Positions 1-8,546 of a stretch of DNA of 44,813 nucleotides are shown piece after piece. The translations under genes were made by a program, and so were the position numbers. This DNA comes from an uncultured Bacilli bacterium (GTDB lineage Bacteria > Bacillota_I > Bacilli_A > RFN20 > CAG-631). The notes beneath the pieces are model-generated. The model was not told where the DNA came from and did no database searches. It saw nothing but the letters and a program-made list of their open reading frames with translations. Position 1 is the stretch's first letter, and every line of letters starts with the position of its first letter. The stretch is taken from positions 1 to 44,813 of the forward strand of contig CANQTM010000010.1 in NCBI GenBank assembly GCA_947626825.1, in the 5' to 3' direction.

Positions 1-32
1 ATTAGCATGGCTTTAAAAGGCTAAGAAAGGAT

Positions 33-70
33 TAATGAATTAGTGGTTATTTTCATAACCAAATTCATTA
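33..70 (+). promoter_or_regulatory. Long hairpin just upstream of ATPase gene
   Basis: Arms TAATGAATT (33-41) and AATTCATTA (62-70) enclose TGGTTAT (44-50) and ATAACCA (55-61). Only a two-base AG bulge and a TTTC loop break the pairing, giving 16 base pairs. No T-run follows, so it is not a standard terminator. It ends 15 bases before the ATPase start codon and could be a leader RNA structure or a repressor site. No clear -35/-10 pair is visible in the 85 bases available upstream of the gene. Confidence 0.6.
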
Positions 71-85
71 TACGGGACTAAAATT

Positions 86-1378
86 ATGAAAACAAACTAT
101 TATCCTAGAATTGTAGACGATATATTAAAATTGAAATTGGAAATTTTTGGTGCAATTCATGTTGTTGGTCCAAAATGGTGTGGTAAAACAACTACTGCAG
201 AACATAACGCTAAGAGTTCCTTAAAACTACAAGCTTTTGCTGATAAAGAATCACTCATTCAAACTGCTAAAATCATGCCACAAGTATTACTTGAGGGCCC
301 TAAACCTCGCTTAATTGATGAGTGGCAAGATGCGCCTGAACTTTGGGACGCTATTAGAGTTTATTGTGATGATACAAACAAAAAAGGTTTGTTTATTTTA
401 ACAGGTTCAACTTCAAAAAAAGTTTTGACATCTCATACTGGTACAGGCAGAATTTCTAAATTAAAAATGTATCCTATGAGTTTATATGAATCTAAAGAAT
501 CAAATGGTTTGGTTTCATTAAAAGATTTGTTTGATAACAATTGTTTATTAGACAAAGGCGTGATTAGCGATTTATCAATGGATGATTTGATTTTTGCTTC
601 TTGTCGTGGTGGTTGGCCTGGCTGCCTTTCTATAAAAAATAAACTTGCTCAATTAGAAGTTGCTAAAGATTATTTTAACCAAATATATGAAAGTGATATG
701 TTTAGTATTGATAATGTTAAAAGAAATTCAAATACTATGAGAGCTGTTTTACACTCTTATGCTCGTAATATATCAACATTAGCTAATAGACATAGTTTAC
801 TTGAAGACATTATGGCTACTAATAATATTACTTTACCAACTTTAGATGATTATATTGATATATTAGAACGTTTATATATTGTTGAAGATTTATATGGATG
901 GTGTCCAAACATTCGTTCTGCTAGCGCGATAAGAAGCGGTCGAAAAAGAGAATTTGTTGATCCTTCTTTAGTTGTAGCATCATTAGGTGCTTCCCCATCT
1001 TTATTACGTAAAGATTTAAAAACTTTTGGTTTTATTTTTGAAAATTTGGTTATTAGAGATTTAAAAATATATTCAACCAAATTAAATGGACATCTTTCAT
1101 ATTATCATGATAAATATGATTTAGAATGTGATGCAGTTTTACATTTAGATGATGGTCGTTATGCTTTAATTGAAATAAAACTTGGTGCTAATGGAATTGA
1201 TTTAGGCGCCAAAAACTTAAATAAAATTGAAGAACTAATTATCAAAAAAAATCAGGATAGCAAAACAAAAATAAAGTTAAGACTTCCTGATTTAAAAATC
1301 ATTATCACTGGCGAAAAATATGGTTATAAAAGAGATGATGGCATTTATGTTATTCCAATTGGTTGCTTAAAAGATTAA
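86..1378 (+). CDS. AAA ATPase, DUF4143 family (GPKWCGKTTTA type)
   Basis: A 430-residue cytoplasmic P-loop ATPase of the broad ATP-binding/DUF4143 family. The Walker A motif GPKWCGKTT lies at residues 28-36. A RLIDEWQ segment follows where Walker B is expected, then FILTGSTS as the sensor-like strand. The C-terminal half ends in a nuclease-like block with ALIEIKLG, as is usual for DUF4143 C-termini. It is a close paralogue of the minus-strand gene at 37744-39042: both share GRI(S/A)KL(K/Q)MYPMSLYESKES and a C-terminus ending IPIGCLKD. The start is chosen as the first ATG after the hairpin; upstream GGGAC is a weak ribosome site. Substrate and partner are unknown. Such genes are common accessory or mobile cargo in gut bacteria. 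It is convergent with the AlbA_2 gene and shares a terminator with it. Confidence 0.85.
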   Translation: MKTNYYPRIVDDILKLKLEIFGAIHVVGPKWCGKTTTAEHNAKSSLKLQAFADKESLIQTAKIMPQVLLEGPKPRLIDEWQDAPELWDAIRVYCDDTNKKGLFILTGSTSKKVLTSHTGTGRISKLKMYPMSLYESKESNGLVSLKDLFDNNCLLDKGVISDLSMDDLIFASCRGGWPGCLSIKNKLAQLEVAKDYFNQIYESDMFSIDNVKRNSNTMRAVLHSYARNISTLANRHSLLEDIMATNNITLPTLDDYIDILERLYIVEDLYGWCPNIRSASAIRSGRKREFVDPSLVVASLGASPSLLRKDLKTFGFIFENLVIRDLKIYSTKLNGHLSYYHDKYDLECDAVLHLDDGRYALIEIKLGANGIDLGAKNLNKIEELIIKKNQDSKTKIKLRLPDLKIIITGEKYGYKRDDGIYVIPIGCLKD

Positions 1379-1410
1379 AAAAATACATCTAATTTTTTTA
1401 AAACATTTTG

Positions 1411-1450
1411 AAAGTTATGTTATATTTTTATTTCCTAACATAACTTTTTT
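1411..1450. terminator. Bidirectional intrinsic terminator
   Basis: Perfect 12-bp arms AAAGTTATGTTA (1411-1422) and TAACATAACTTT (1436-1447), followed by a T-run on the plus strand. An A/T-rich flank on the other side would serve the convergent AlbA_2 gene. Confidence 0.85.
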
Positions 1451-1471
1451 AATATTACAAATATATGATAA

Positions 1472-2917
1472 TTAATTCTTTTTGATAGTATAAATTTTTT
1501 GTTTTTTACTTTTTGTTTTAATTGGTAAACTATAAGCTAATATTTCTTTTTCTATTAATGGCTTAATATAAGTTTTAATAAAATATGTTGGATGGCTTTC
1601 ATCATAACCAAAATGTTTAGCTATTTCTTCTTTACTACGTGGTGTTAAACAAAAATCAGTGATTTCATCAATAAAACTATCGCCTTTTGTTTGATCAATC
1701 GATTTATTATACAATGTAACTTTAAAAGTTCCTCGTTCACTTTCAAATTTTGGTTCTGGCAAACCTGCTTTTTTCATTTCTACATAAATTGTTGGAATTC
1801 CTGTATATCTATTTTCTACAATTTCTAATGTTTCCAAAATAGAGGCCATAAAAGGATTCCTAACATCAGAACGTTCTTGTCCTAATTTTTCTAATGATAA
1901 TCTTCCATATAATCCACCAGGATTTGTAATTTCCATACGATTATCATAAATTATAATTCTGATTGGTTCATTTTCTGTATAGATACTATAATCTCGATGG
2001 AGAAGCGAATTTAAAATAATTTCTCGAACTGCTTTTAAAGGATATTCTTCAATATCATCACGTTTCCCTTCTGGCGTGATTTTAGTGGCAATTTTAGTAT
2101 TATTAATAATAAAATTCATTGCTAAATTAAGCATTTCAGTAATTGTACCATCTATTCTTTTACTATCCATAAATCTAACACCTTCTGTGTTTTCAATTCC
2201 ATATTTATTTCCAATACATTTTACTGCTACAATATCTAAATTTGGTGAAATCATTTGTGGATATTTGCCAAAAATCATCATACCACAAATCGTAGGATTA
2301 CCTTTGTTATCAATGATGCCATTAGCTTTTAAGATTGTTTCTTTGTCAAGGTTAGTTAAATTTGGTTTTGTAGCTGATAATTTCGCTAAAAAACCATTGA
2401 TAGCCATTTGGTTTAAATCATCTACAGTTGTTCTTTCTGAATTACGTAATTCATCTTCTTTTTTATATTTAAAAGCATCTAAACTATAAATTTCATAGTC
2501 TGTCATTGGTAAATCAGTATCACCAACACGAATATATGAACCTTTTATTTTGCCTTTTCCTAAATAATAGCAAGGTTTACTATAAGCATCTAATTCTGGG
2601 ATCTCAACAGATAAAATAATTTTGCCTTGATATTTGCACATTGATATAACAGGTCTAATTTTAGGTTCCATCATTAAAGCTTGTTCTGTTATCTTCTTTT
2701 GAAACAAATCAACATTTTGAACCCCACAAATCTCATAATTATTTTTTTCATCTATTCCAAAAATAATAACACCACCAGCAGTATTAGAAAAACTAGAAAA
2801 AGTATCATATAATCTTTCTGGAACACCACCTGATGCTTTTTTAATTTCAATATTTTTAGTTTCATTTTTTGAAGATAAAATTGTTTCAATTATAGTAATT
2901 AATTCTGTTTCTTGCAT
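1472..2917 (-). CDS. Schlafen AlbA_2 domain transcriptional regulator / RecG-like ATP-binding protein
   Basis: A 481-residue protein with the usual three-part layout of the AlbA_2 family. The N-terminal Schlafen AlbA_2 domain (about residues 15-140) shows the IEIKKASGG start and GGVIIFGIDE. A central HATPase_c_4/RecG C-terminal-like block has AVREIILNSLLHRDY and NRMEITNPGGLYGR (about 300-350). A C-terminal winged-helix region (about 420-481) begins near TDFCLTPRSKEEIAKHFGY. Such proteins are predicted DNA-binding regulators, but the target is not known. The ATG follows GCGAGGTTAAATT. A strong sigma-A promoter and three phased repeats lie directly upstream, consistent with autoregulation (inference). 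The next gene on the same strand upstream is a broken ATPase, so it probably forms its own transcript. Confidence 0.85.
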   Translation of the reverse strand: MQETELITIIETILSSKNETKNIEIKKASGGVPERLYDTFSSFSNTAGGVIIFGIDEKNNYEICGVQNVDLFQKKITEQALMMEPKIRPVISMCKYQGKIILSVEIPELDAYSKPCYYLGKGKIKGSYIRVGDTDLPMTDYEIYSLDAFKYKKEDELRNSERTTVDDLNQMAINGFLAKLSATKPNLTNLDKETILKANGIIDNKGNPTICGMMIFGKYPQMISPNLDIVAVKCIGNKYGIENTEGVRFMDSKRIDGTITEMLNLAMNFIINNTKIATKITPEGKRDDIEEYPLKAVREIILNSLLHRDYSIYTENEPIRIIIYDNRMEITNPGGLYGRLSLEKLGQERSDVRNPFMASILETLEIVENRYTGIPTIYVEMKKAGLPEPKFESERGTFKVTLYNKSIDQTKGDSFIDEITDFCLTPRSKEEIAKHFGYDESHPTYFIKTYIKPLIEKEILAYSLPIKTKSKKQKIYTIKKN

Positions 2918-2941
2918 TAATTTAACCTCGCTTCTAATAAT

Positions 2942-2970
2942 ATTATATTCTTTTTTTTACATTTTTTCAA
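2942..2970 (-). promoter_or_regulatory. Sigma-A promoter of the AlbA_2 gene
   Basis: On the minus strand TTGAAA (2970-2965), a 17-base spacer and TATAAT (2947-2942) give a near-perfect promoter 25 bases before the start codon. The first of three direct repeats abuts the -35. Confidence 0.8.
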
Positions 2971-3080
2971 TAAATTACGAAAATAAATTAAAATATTTAT
3001 GTTTTTTTTAATAGATTTCGAAAATAAATTAAAAAATATTAAAATTTTTATTAATTTTACGAAAATATATTAAAATTTAC
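2971..3080 (-). repeat. Three direct repeats phased at exactly 41 bp
   Basis: A core of about 20 bases (consensus TTWCGAAAATAWATTAAAA as read on the plus strand) occurs three times. Its CG dinucleotides sit at 2978, 3019 and 3060, exactly 41 bases apart, in a region otherwise almost free of CG. The array starts 8 bases upstream of the -35 of the AlbA_2 promoter. The spacing is close to four helical turns, so proteins bound there would lie on one face of the helix. It looks like an operator or activator array, and the binder is unknown. Confidence 0.75.
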
Positions 3081-3121
3081 AAAAAAGTATTTTTTATATT
3101 TTAAATTTTTAATATAAAAAA

Positions 3122-3652
3122 TTAGAAATTGAAGCTATCTTCTTTTAATAAGAAATCAAATAAGCTTAATAAATACCTTTTTCATTATAATGAGAACGAT
3201 TTAAATCTTTAACGATAATAATTTTTTTAAACGAATCATTGATAGTTAATAAAGATTTTTCTTCTTGTTCTATTTTTTCTTTTGTTGGCATTGCTACCAG
3301 TTACATATGTATCAACATTTTCAATATGTAAAAAACTATTTAAAACATCTTCAAATTCACTAACGAATTGTACCTCATCTAATAAAATATAATACATTTG
3401 TTGGTCTTGAATTTGACTATGAATATATTCACAAAGAACGTCGGGATCACGATATTTTTTATTAATTCTATCATCTAATGCTATTTTAATAATATGATTT
3501 TTATCAACACCGATACTAATTAAATATTCATAGAAAATTTTAAATAAAAAATATGATTTTCCGCATCTTCTAATACCAGTAATAACTTTAATCATTCCAT
3601 TATTCATATGGCAAATTAACATATTTAAATAGTAATTTCTTTTTATTTCCAT
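3122..3652 (-). pseudogene. DUF4143 ATPase pseudogene with internal deletion and frameshift
   Basis: The intact N-terminus starts at ATG 3652 behind a GGAGG site. It encodes the Walker A motif GIRRCGKS and the Walker B-like YYILLDEVQ, and ends at VTGSNA. The frame then changes and reads MPTKEKIEQE followed by INDSFKKIIIVKD. This matches the C-terminal part of the intact homologue at 11797-13089 (MPTAEKLQQE, INDSFKKIIVVKD). About 250 codons are therefore missing, removed at the junction AGCAATGCCAAC. A stop after GIY and one more frame change precede a last matching stretch, FDFLLKEDSF. The annotated reading frame alone (3236-3694) hides this structure. It is a dead paralogue that lost the whole DUF4143 middle. 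Confidence 0.85.
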
Positions 3653-3751
3653 ATTATCCTCCACTGAATATAAATCTAAATTCAAAAAAAACAAGAATTT
3701 CCAAAAATTTATAGTATACTATTAATGTCAATATAAGAAAGGCCACTAATT

Positions 3752-4354
3752 ATGCTAAAATTTATAACTATTAAAGAACTATTAGATAAATATCAAATTG
3801 ATTCAAATAATCCTAAAGATAATTTTGTTTGGATTATTGATGATGAAAAAAACATTCCATATCCTTATCAAATATTTCAAGATGGAACTAAGAAAAAAAT
3901 TGAATATATGGATTTTGGCTCTGAACAAATTGATATTGTGAAATTTTTAATACCAACAGCTCCATGGTTTTTATTATTATCAACTAAAGACGCTTTTTCC
4001 AATCTTGATAGTGCTATTATAAACGAAGAAACGAAATTATTTTCTTATGAATGGACAGCTATGTTTGACCAATTAAAATATCTAGTTGAAAATCTAAAAA
4101 AGAATGGCGGCATGGCTGCTATGCCTAATATTGAATATTTAAAAATAAGACTTAATGATTATAATAATAAAATAGGTCCTGATTTACCATTTATTAGAAA
4201 AGAATTTTCACAAATTATAAGAAATTGTATTTCTTTAAATTATAAAGAAACTATAAGAATAAATAAAAATTTAAGTGAAGAAAATCAATTAAAATTAACA
4301 GAACGTTCAAAAAATTTTATGCAAAGGGTTGCTTTAGAAGAAGGTTATATTTAA
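3752..4354 (+). CDS. Hypothetical protein, 200 aa
   Basis: I do not recognise this family. The 200-residue protein has no signal peptide or membrane segment and a mix of acidic and basic residues typical of a soluble cytoplasmic protein. Aromatic-rich N-terminal strands (FVWIIDDEKNIPYPYQIF) could form a small beta domain. The middle (EWTAMFDQLKYLVENLKKNG) and C-terminus (KNLSEENQLKLTERSKNFMQRVALEEGY) look helical. The start follows AGAAAGG at a good distance. A 12-bp palindrome ATAGTATACTAT (3711-3722) lies in its promoter region. It has its own terminator and stands alone between a pseudogene and the epimerase gene, so context says little. Confidence 0.6.
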   Translation: MLKFITIKELLDKYQIDSNNPKDNFVWIIDDEKNIPYPYQIFQDGTKKKIEYMDFGSEQIDIVKFLIPTAPWFLLLSTKDAFSNLDSAIINEETKLFSYEWTAMFDQLKYLVENLKKNGGMAAMPNIEYLKIRLNDYNNKIGPDLPFIRKEFSQIIRNCISLNYKETIRINKNLSEENQLKLTERSKNFMQRVALEEGYI

Positions 4355-4390
4355 AAAAACATCCATTTTTAAACTTTTGGATGTTTTTTG
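4355..4390. terminator. Bidirectional intrinsic terminator
   Basis: Arms AAAAACATCCA (4355-4365) and TGGATGTTTTT (4378-4388) with T-runs on both strands. It serves the hypothetical gene on the plus strand and the epimerase on the minus strand. Confidence 0.85.
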
Positions 4391-4397
4391 TTTTATT

Positions 4398-5585
4398 TTA
4401 TTTAATTTTTTCTAAGATTTCTTGAATTTGTAAAACATTTTCTAATTCACAACGAGGAATATGGAAAGGTCCTTTAAAGATATTACCTTTTAAATCAGTA
4501 GCAACTGAACCATCTCTATGAAGATATCCATACCATTCACCATATTTTTCATCTTTAAAATGAGAAAATGTATAATCATGTACTAATTTATATTTGTCTA
4601 AATATTTTTCTTTTCCAGTTAATTTATAAGCTTTTAGAAAAGCAATTAACATTTCATTATGAGGCCACCATAATTTCATATCCCATTCTAATGCTTGAAC
4701 TGGTTTATTATCAACATCAACAAAATATCTTAAACCTAAAACATCTTTATCCCAACCTAAATCAAATGACCAATTTAAGATATTTAAAGCCATCTCTAAC
4801 ATTTCTTTATCATTGCCTTCATAAACTGATTCATCCATTAAAAACCAACTAGCTTCAATTGAATGACCAGGATTTACTAAACGACCTCTTGAACCACTAG
4901 GTGCTGAACCATCTGTATTGACATTTTCAAAAACAGCTTTACGTTCAGGATGATAATGTAATTTGATTTCAGCAATTGAATCTTTAATTATTTGATTATA
5001 ATATTCAGTCTTTTCAGTATCAATATCTCTTAATATTTGACAAGTGATAAGTAAAATCATCGGACTTGCTAAAGCAATGCAATTAACTACATCAGGATTA
5101 AATTTAGGTTCAGTTTTAATAACACCATTTTTAACCTTTAACATAGTATCAAAAGTTTTTCTAGCACTATTTAAATATTTGACATCTTTAGTTGCTCTAT
5201 AAAGTTCAGCTGATCCTACTACCATGAATGATTCTGAAAACCAATACCTTCTTTTTTGAATGCCAATTCCGTCTTCAGTAACAGTAAAGAACATTCTGCC
5301 ATCTTTATCAAAGCAATGCTTATTTTCAAATTCATAAGCATCCATAGCACATTTTAAATATCTTGGATCTTTTTCAATAAAATTATATGCTTTTGCAAAA
5401 ACCCACATACCTCTTCCTTGAGCCCAAACAGATTTATCAGTATCATAAACTGTTCCATCTCTTTCAAGACAAGTATAAAAGCCACCATGTTTTTTGTCAT
5501 AGCCATATTCATACCAAAATTCTAATGTGTTTCTTAATTCTTTTTTATAAAAAGTTAATAAATCATTAAAATATTTTTTATCCAT
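4398..5585 (-). CDS. N-acylglucosamine 2-epimerase family protein
   Basis: A 395-residue cytoplasmic sugar 2-epimerase/isomerase of the AGE family, an (alpha/alpha)6 barrel; usual length is about 390-420. Seen in the sequence: the GYDKKHGGFYTCLERDG start, KSVWAQGRGMWVFAKAY, the histidine-containing VNPGHSIEASWFLMDE block, and WDMKLWWPHNEML near the C-terminus. These match the active-site histidines and aromatic residues of AGE and cellobiose 2-epimerase enzymes. Substrate could be N-acylglucosamine, N-acylmannosamine or a disaccharide, and sequence alone does not settle it. The ribosome site is AAAGGAAAATTTAA, at some distance from the ATG. The gene appears monocistronic, reading toward the shared terminator. 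Confidence 0.85.
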   Translation of the reverse strand: MDKKYFNDLLTFYKKELRNTLEFWYEYGYDKKHGGFYTCLERDGTVYDTDKSVWAQGRGMWVFAKAYNFIEKDPRYLKCAMDAYEFENKHCFDKDGRMFFTVTEDGIGIQKRRYWFSESFMVVGSAELYRATKDVKYLNSARKTFDTMLKVKNGVIKTEPKFNPDVVNCIALASPMILLITCQILRDIDTEKTEYYNQIIKDSIAEIKLHYHPERKAVFENVNTDGSAPSGSRGRLVNPGHSIEASWFLMDESVYEGNDKEMLEMALNILNWSFDLGWDKDVLGLRYFVDVDNKPVQALEWDMKLWWPHNEMLIAFLKAYKLTGKEKYLDKYKLVHDYTFSHFKDEKYGEWYGYLHRDGSVATDLKGNIFKGPFHIPRCELENVLQIQEILEKIK

Positions 5586-5649
5586 TTTTTTATTAAATTT
5601 TCCTTTCGCTTTATATTTTATACCTAAAATTATTTAATAACAATTAATT

Positions 5650-5691
5650 ATATAAAAATAAAACACTTATAGATTTAAATTCCATAAGTGT
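5650..5691 (-). terminator. Terminator after dnaN
   Basis: On the minus strand ACACTTAT (5691-5684) pairs with ATAAGTGT (5670-5663), followed by TTTATTTTTAT. It ends the dnaA-dnaN unit. Confidence 0.85.
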
Positions 5692-5709
5692 CTTTAATTT
5701 TCCTTTAAA

Positions 5710-6837
5710 TTAACTATAAGATCTTACTGGTAAAATAACTTCTATTAATTCAGGATTTGTTTTAGATGTGATGACAATTGGTCTCATATCACCTGTAAAA
5801 CGTAAAGATATTTCTTCACTAGATAATGCTTTTATTGCTTCAAGTAAATATTTAGCACTGAAAGAAATTGTTAATTTTTCTCCTTCATAAGCATAATCAT
5901 TTAATTTTTCCATTGAATAACCATATTCAGATGATTTTGAAGAAATATATACTTCTTCTGTATCCATATTTAATTTAACTACATTATTTTTTTCAGTTAA
6001 TAAAATTGAAGCACGTTCTACAGCACCAATTAATTCTTTTGTTGAAATTTTTAATTCTTCTACAAAAGTAGCATTTAAAAGTCTTGAAGTATCAGGAAAT
6101 GTTCCATTTATAACTCTACTATTAATTGTGCAATCACCTAAATCAAATGAAACTTTCTTATCTGATACAGTTATTTTAACAAGTTGACCAACTTCTACAA
6201 TTTTATTTACATTATCTAAAGTATTTTTAGGAATTGTAACATTAAATTCTAAAGAATCATTTAAAGTTATATTTTTTCTTGATAATCTAAATGTATCTGT
6301 TGCAACTACTTCTAAATTATTTCCTTCACATTTAAAATTTAAACCTGTTAAAACTTGACGAGATTCTTTATCTGTTGTTGCAAATAATGTTTGATCAAAT
6401 AAATTTTTCAATTCAAGAGCATCTATATCAAAAGATTGACCATTAGAAATATCTTCAAATACTACAGGAGGATAATCAATAGCAGGAATACAATTAACTG
6501 TAAAAATAGATTTGTCAGATTTGATTTTAGCTACATTATCAATAATAGTTATTTCAACCATTTCTGAATCTACTTTTCTTACTATTTCACAAATTAATCT
6601 TTCATTAATTACACTTGAACCTATTTCTTCAATTTCTATAATAGTTTTATCTTGTTTTGTTTTTCCTATAATACATCTAATTGATAAATCACTATCACTT
6701 CCAACAAGTTCTAGATAATGTTCTGTTAATGTAAATTTTATACCAGTTAAAGCAAGTAAAGGAGATTTGCTATTAACAGCTTTAGATACTTTGTTTAATC
6801 CATTTAATAATTCGATTCGGTCAATTTTTAATTTCAT
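5710..6837 (-). CDS. dnaN: DNA polymerase III beta subunit (sliding clamp)
   Basis: The ring-shaped processivity clamp of the replicative polymerase, 375 residues as expected. The start is the ATG giving MKLKIDRIELLNGLNKV, which follows AGAGGA. An upstream in-frame ATG would add 19 lysine-rich residues not found in the family. Recognisable blocks are NSKSPLLALTGIKF at the N-terminus, FATTDKESRQVLTGLNF in domain 2, and the C-terminal PIVITSKTNPELIEVILPVRSYS, which ends in the conserved PVR motif. It lies downstream of dnaA in the usual order with a 176-bp A/T-rich gap between them. Confidence 0.98.
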   Translation of the reverse strand: MKLKIDRIELLNGLNKVSKAVNSKSPLLALTGIKFTLTEHYLELVGSDSDLSIRCIIGKTKQDKTIIEIEEIGSSVINERLICEIVRKVDSEMVEITIIDNVAKIKSDKSIFTVNCIPAIDYPPVVFEDISNGQSFDIDALELKNLFDQTLFATTDKESRQVLTGLNFKCEGNNLEVVATDTFRLSRKNITLNDSLEFNVTIPKNTLDNVNKIVEVGQLVKITVSDKKVSFDLGDCTINSRVINGTFPDTSRLLNATFVEELKISTKELIGAVERASILLTEKNNVVKLNMDTEEVYISSKSSEYGYSMEKLNDYAYEGEKLTISFSAKYLLEAIKALSSEEISLRFTGDMRPIVITSKTNPELIEVILPVRSYS

Positions 6838-6915
6838 TGATTTGTTCCTCTTTTTTTTATTCTTTCTTTTTTCTTTTTTAATATTTAATAACAATAATAA
6901 TAAGAAGTGTGAATT

Positions 6916-6972
6916 TGTTGATAATAAAAATTTCTAACTTCTATATATATATATTATAACATATATATATAA
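6916..6972. other. A/T-rich segment with DnaA-box-like site between dnaA and dnaN (candidate unwinding element)
   Basis: TGTTGATAA (6916-6924) is a one-mismatch DnaA box, and the same nonamer occurs at 7040-7048 inside the 3' end of dnaA. Between 6942 and 6972 the sequence is almost pure alternating TA. In the two-part origin of Bacillus subtilis the unwound element lies on the dnaN side of dnaA, so this is a reasonable candidate for the melting site (inference). Confidence 0.5.
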
Positions 6973-7013
6973 TTTTTCAATTTTTAAGTAAAATTAAGTG
7001 AATATCTTGTTAA

Positions 7014-8369
7014 TTATTTTGTTAATAGTTGTTGAAGCTTGTTGATAACTAATTTATATGCTTGATCTTCATTTAGCAATTTTTCAACTTTCAAACAAGC
7101 ATTCATAATTGTTGAATGATCACGATTTCCAAATTCTTCTCCTATTTCATCAAAAGTCATATTTAATAAACTTCTACATAAATAAATAGCTATAAAACGT
7201 GGAGTTGTTAAAGACGAAACTCTTGATGAACCAACTAGTTGTTGTAAATTGATATTATAATATTCACAAACAACTTTTTTAATTTCAGCAACATCTAAAG
7301 CTTCATTTAATTTCTTTGGAGGAGTGATGTTTTTTAAAGCTTCCATTGCTATAGATAAAGTTATTCTTTCACATCTTGAAACAGTAGTTACATAGAAAAA
7401 CAATCTAGTTAAAGCACCTTCAAGTTGGCGAACATCTGTGGAATAATTTTGTGCAATAAATGTTAAAACATCGTCATCTATATTATTTATATCAAAATTT
7501 TTAGCATCAATTTTTCTTTTTAAGATAGCTTTTGCAGTTTCATATTCTGGGGCATTCATACCAACAATCAGGCCACTAGCAAAGCGTGATACCAAACGGA
7601 CTTCCAAACCTCTTAAGTCATTAGGATTACGATCAGAAGTTAAAACAATTTGTTTCTTTTCATTAAATAAGTTATTAAAAATATGAAAGAATACTTCACC
7701 TGTTTTATCTTTTCCAGCCAAAAATTGAACATCATCTAAAAGTAACATATCAATACTTCTAAATTTGGCTTTCATTGATTCAATATCTTTATTTTGATTT
7801 GATCTCATAAACTCATCAATAAAATCACTTGCAGTTGTATAATATATATTCATAGTACGATTTTGATTGGCTTTGCAATAATTACCTATGGCATGTAATA
7901 AATGAGTCTTTCCTATGCCAGCACGACCATAAATAAATAAAGGATTATAAAATTTTCCAGGATTTATGGCAACAGCTAAAGATGCTTCATAACATTCCCG
8001 ATTACATGTTCCAACAACAAAATTATCAAATGAAAAGGAATTATTTAAATTTGAGACTAATTTTATAGAATTATTATCACTTGCATTGTATGAATTTTCA
8101 ATTTCTGATTTTTCTTTTACTTCAACTTGAAAATTAGTGTTTGTTAATTCTTTTAAAATATCATTTATTTTTAAAGAAAATGTTTCTGATGATATTACTT
8201 CTTTAACAAAACGTGATGGAGCTTCGACAATTAATTTACTATTTCTTATTTCTTTAGCAACTAAAGGTAGAAAAAAGGTATTGTAAGCATTAACATCAAT
8301 TTCTAATTTGATTTTATTTAATATTTCATCCCAAATTTTTTGTAAAGTATTTGTTTCAACTTGATACAT
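7014..8369 (-). CDS. dnaA: Chromosomal replication initiator protein DnaA
   Basis: Binds DnaA boxes and melts the origin. It is 451 residues, normal length, starting at the ATG that reads MYQVETNTLQKIWDEIL behind GAGAGGAA; an upstream in-frame start adds five residues without support. Domain I (about 1-90) is followed by a short linker with asparagine/serine. Domain III AAA+ contains the Walker A GRAGIGKTH and Walker B LLLDDVQF plus sensor ILTSDRNP. Domain IV carries the DnaA signature FGNRDHSTIMNAC (residues near 410-425). It is transcribed away from the box cluster at 8412-8518, and the box TTGTCCACA (8420-8412) lies in its own promoter region, so autoregulation is likely. Confidence 0.98.
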   Translation of the reverse strand: MYQVETNTLQKIWDEILNKIKLEIDVNAYNTFFLPLVAKEIRNSKLIVEAPSRFVKEVISSETFSLKINDILKELTNTNFQVEVKEKSEIENSYNASDNNSIKLVSNLNNSFSFDNFVVGTCNRECYEASLAVAINPGKFYNPLFIYGRAGIGKTHLLHAIGNYCKANQNRTMNIYYTTASDFIDEFMRSNQNKDIESMKAKFRSIDMLLLDDVQFLAGKDKTGEVFFHIFNNLFNEKKQIVLTSDRNPNDLRGLEVRLVSRFASGLIVGMNAPEYETAKAILKRKIDAKNFDINNIDDDVLTFIAQNYSTDVRQLEGALTRLFFYVTTVSRCERITLSIAMEALKNITPPKKLNEALDVAEIKKVVCEYYNINLQQLVGSSRVSSLTTPRFIAIYLCRSLLNMTFDEIGEEFGNRDHSTIMNACLKVEKLLNEDQAYKLVINKLQQLLTK

Positions 8370-8389
8370 AAAAATTCCTCTCAATCAAT

Positions 8390-8420
8390 ATAATAGTATT
8401 TTAAACATTGTTGTGGACAA
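8390..8420 (-). promoter_or_regulatory. Putative dnaA promoter overlapped by a DnaA box
   Basis: The minus strand has TATTAT (8395-8390) as -10. TTGTCC, part of the box TTGTCCACA at 8420-8412, sits at -35 distance with a rather long 19-base spacer. The overlap would allow DnaA to repress its own gene. Confidence 0.45.
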
Positions 8421-8518
8421 ATAGCAAGTAAAAAATAAAAAAACTTTTTAGCATATATAGTTATCCACAAAATGTGGGCAAATGTGGGAAGTTTTCCACA
8501 AAAAGTATTTGTGGATAA
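8412..8518. other. Replication origin core: DnaA-box cluster (oriC)
   Basis: Perfect boxes TTATCCACA at 8461-8469 and, on the other strand, TGTGGATAA at 8510-8518. Near-matches are TGTGGACAA (8412-8420), TGTGGGCAA (8473-8481), TGTGGGAA (8483-8490) and TTTTCCACA (8492-8500). Six sites in about 110 bp between divergent dnaA and rpmH mark the origin. Confidence 0.9.
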
Positions 8519-8546
8519 GTCTCCAAATGAAAAGTGTTTTGCTTTT

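Noticed and set aside
2076-2489. 137-codon plus-strand frame antisense to the AlbA_2 gene
   Set aside because: It lies wholly inside a well-supported coding region in the opposite frame, has no ribosome site and shows only mirror-image hydrophobic composition.
2971-3080. Phased repeats here and at 14441 and 39111 considered as a CRISPR array
   Set aside because: Only two or three units, different repeat sequence in each place, A/T-rich non-unique spacers and no cas genes. The fixed position above promoters fits regulatory sites better.
5710-6894. Longer dnaN starting at 6894
   Set aside because: The extra 19 residues are a lysine-rich run without family support; ATG 6837 has a ribosome site and gives the normal N-terminus.
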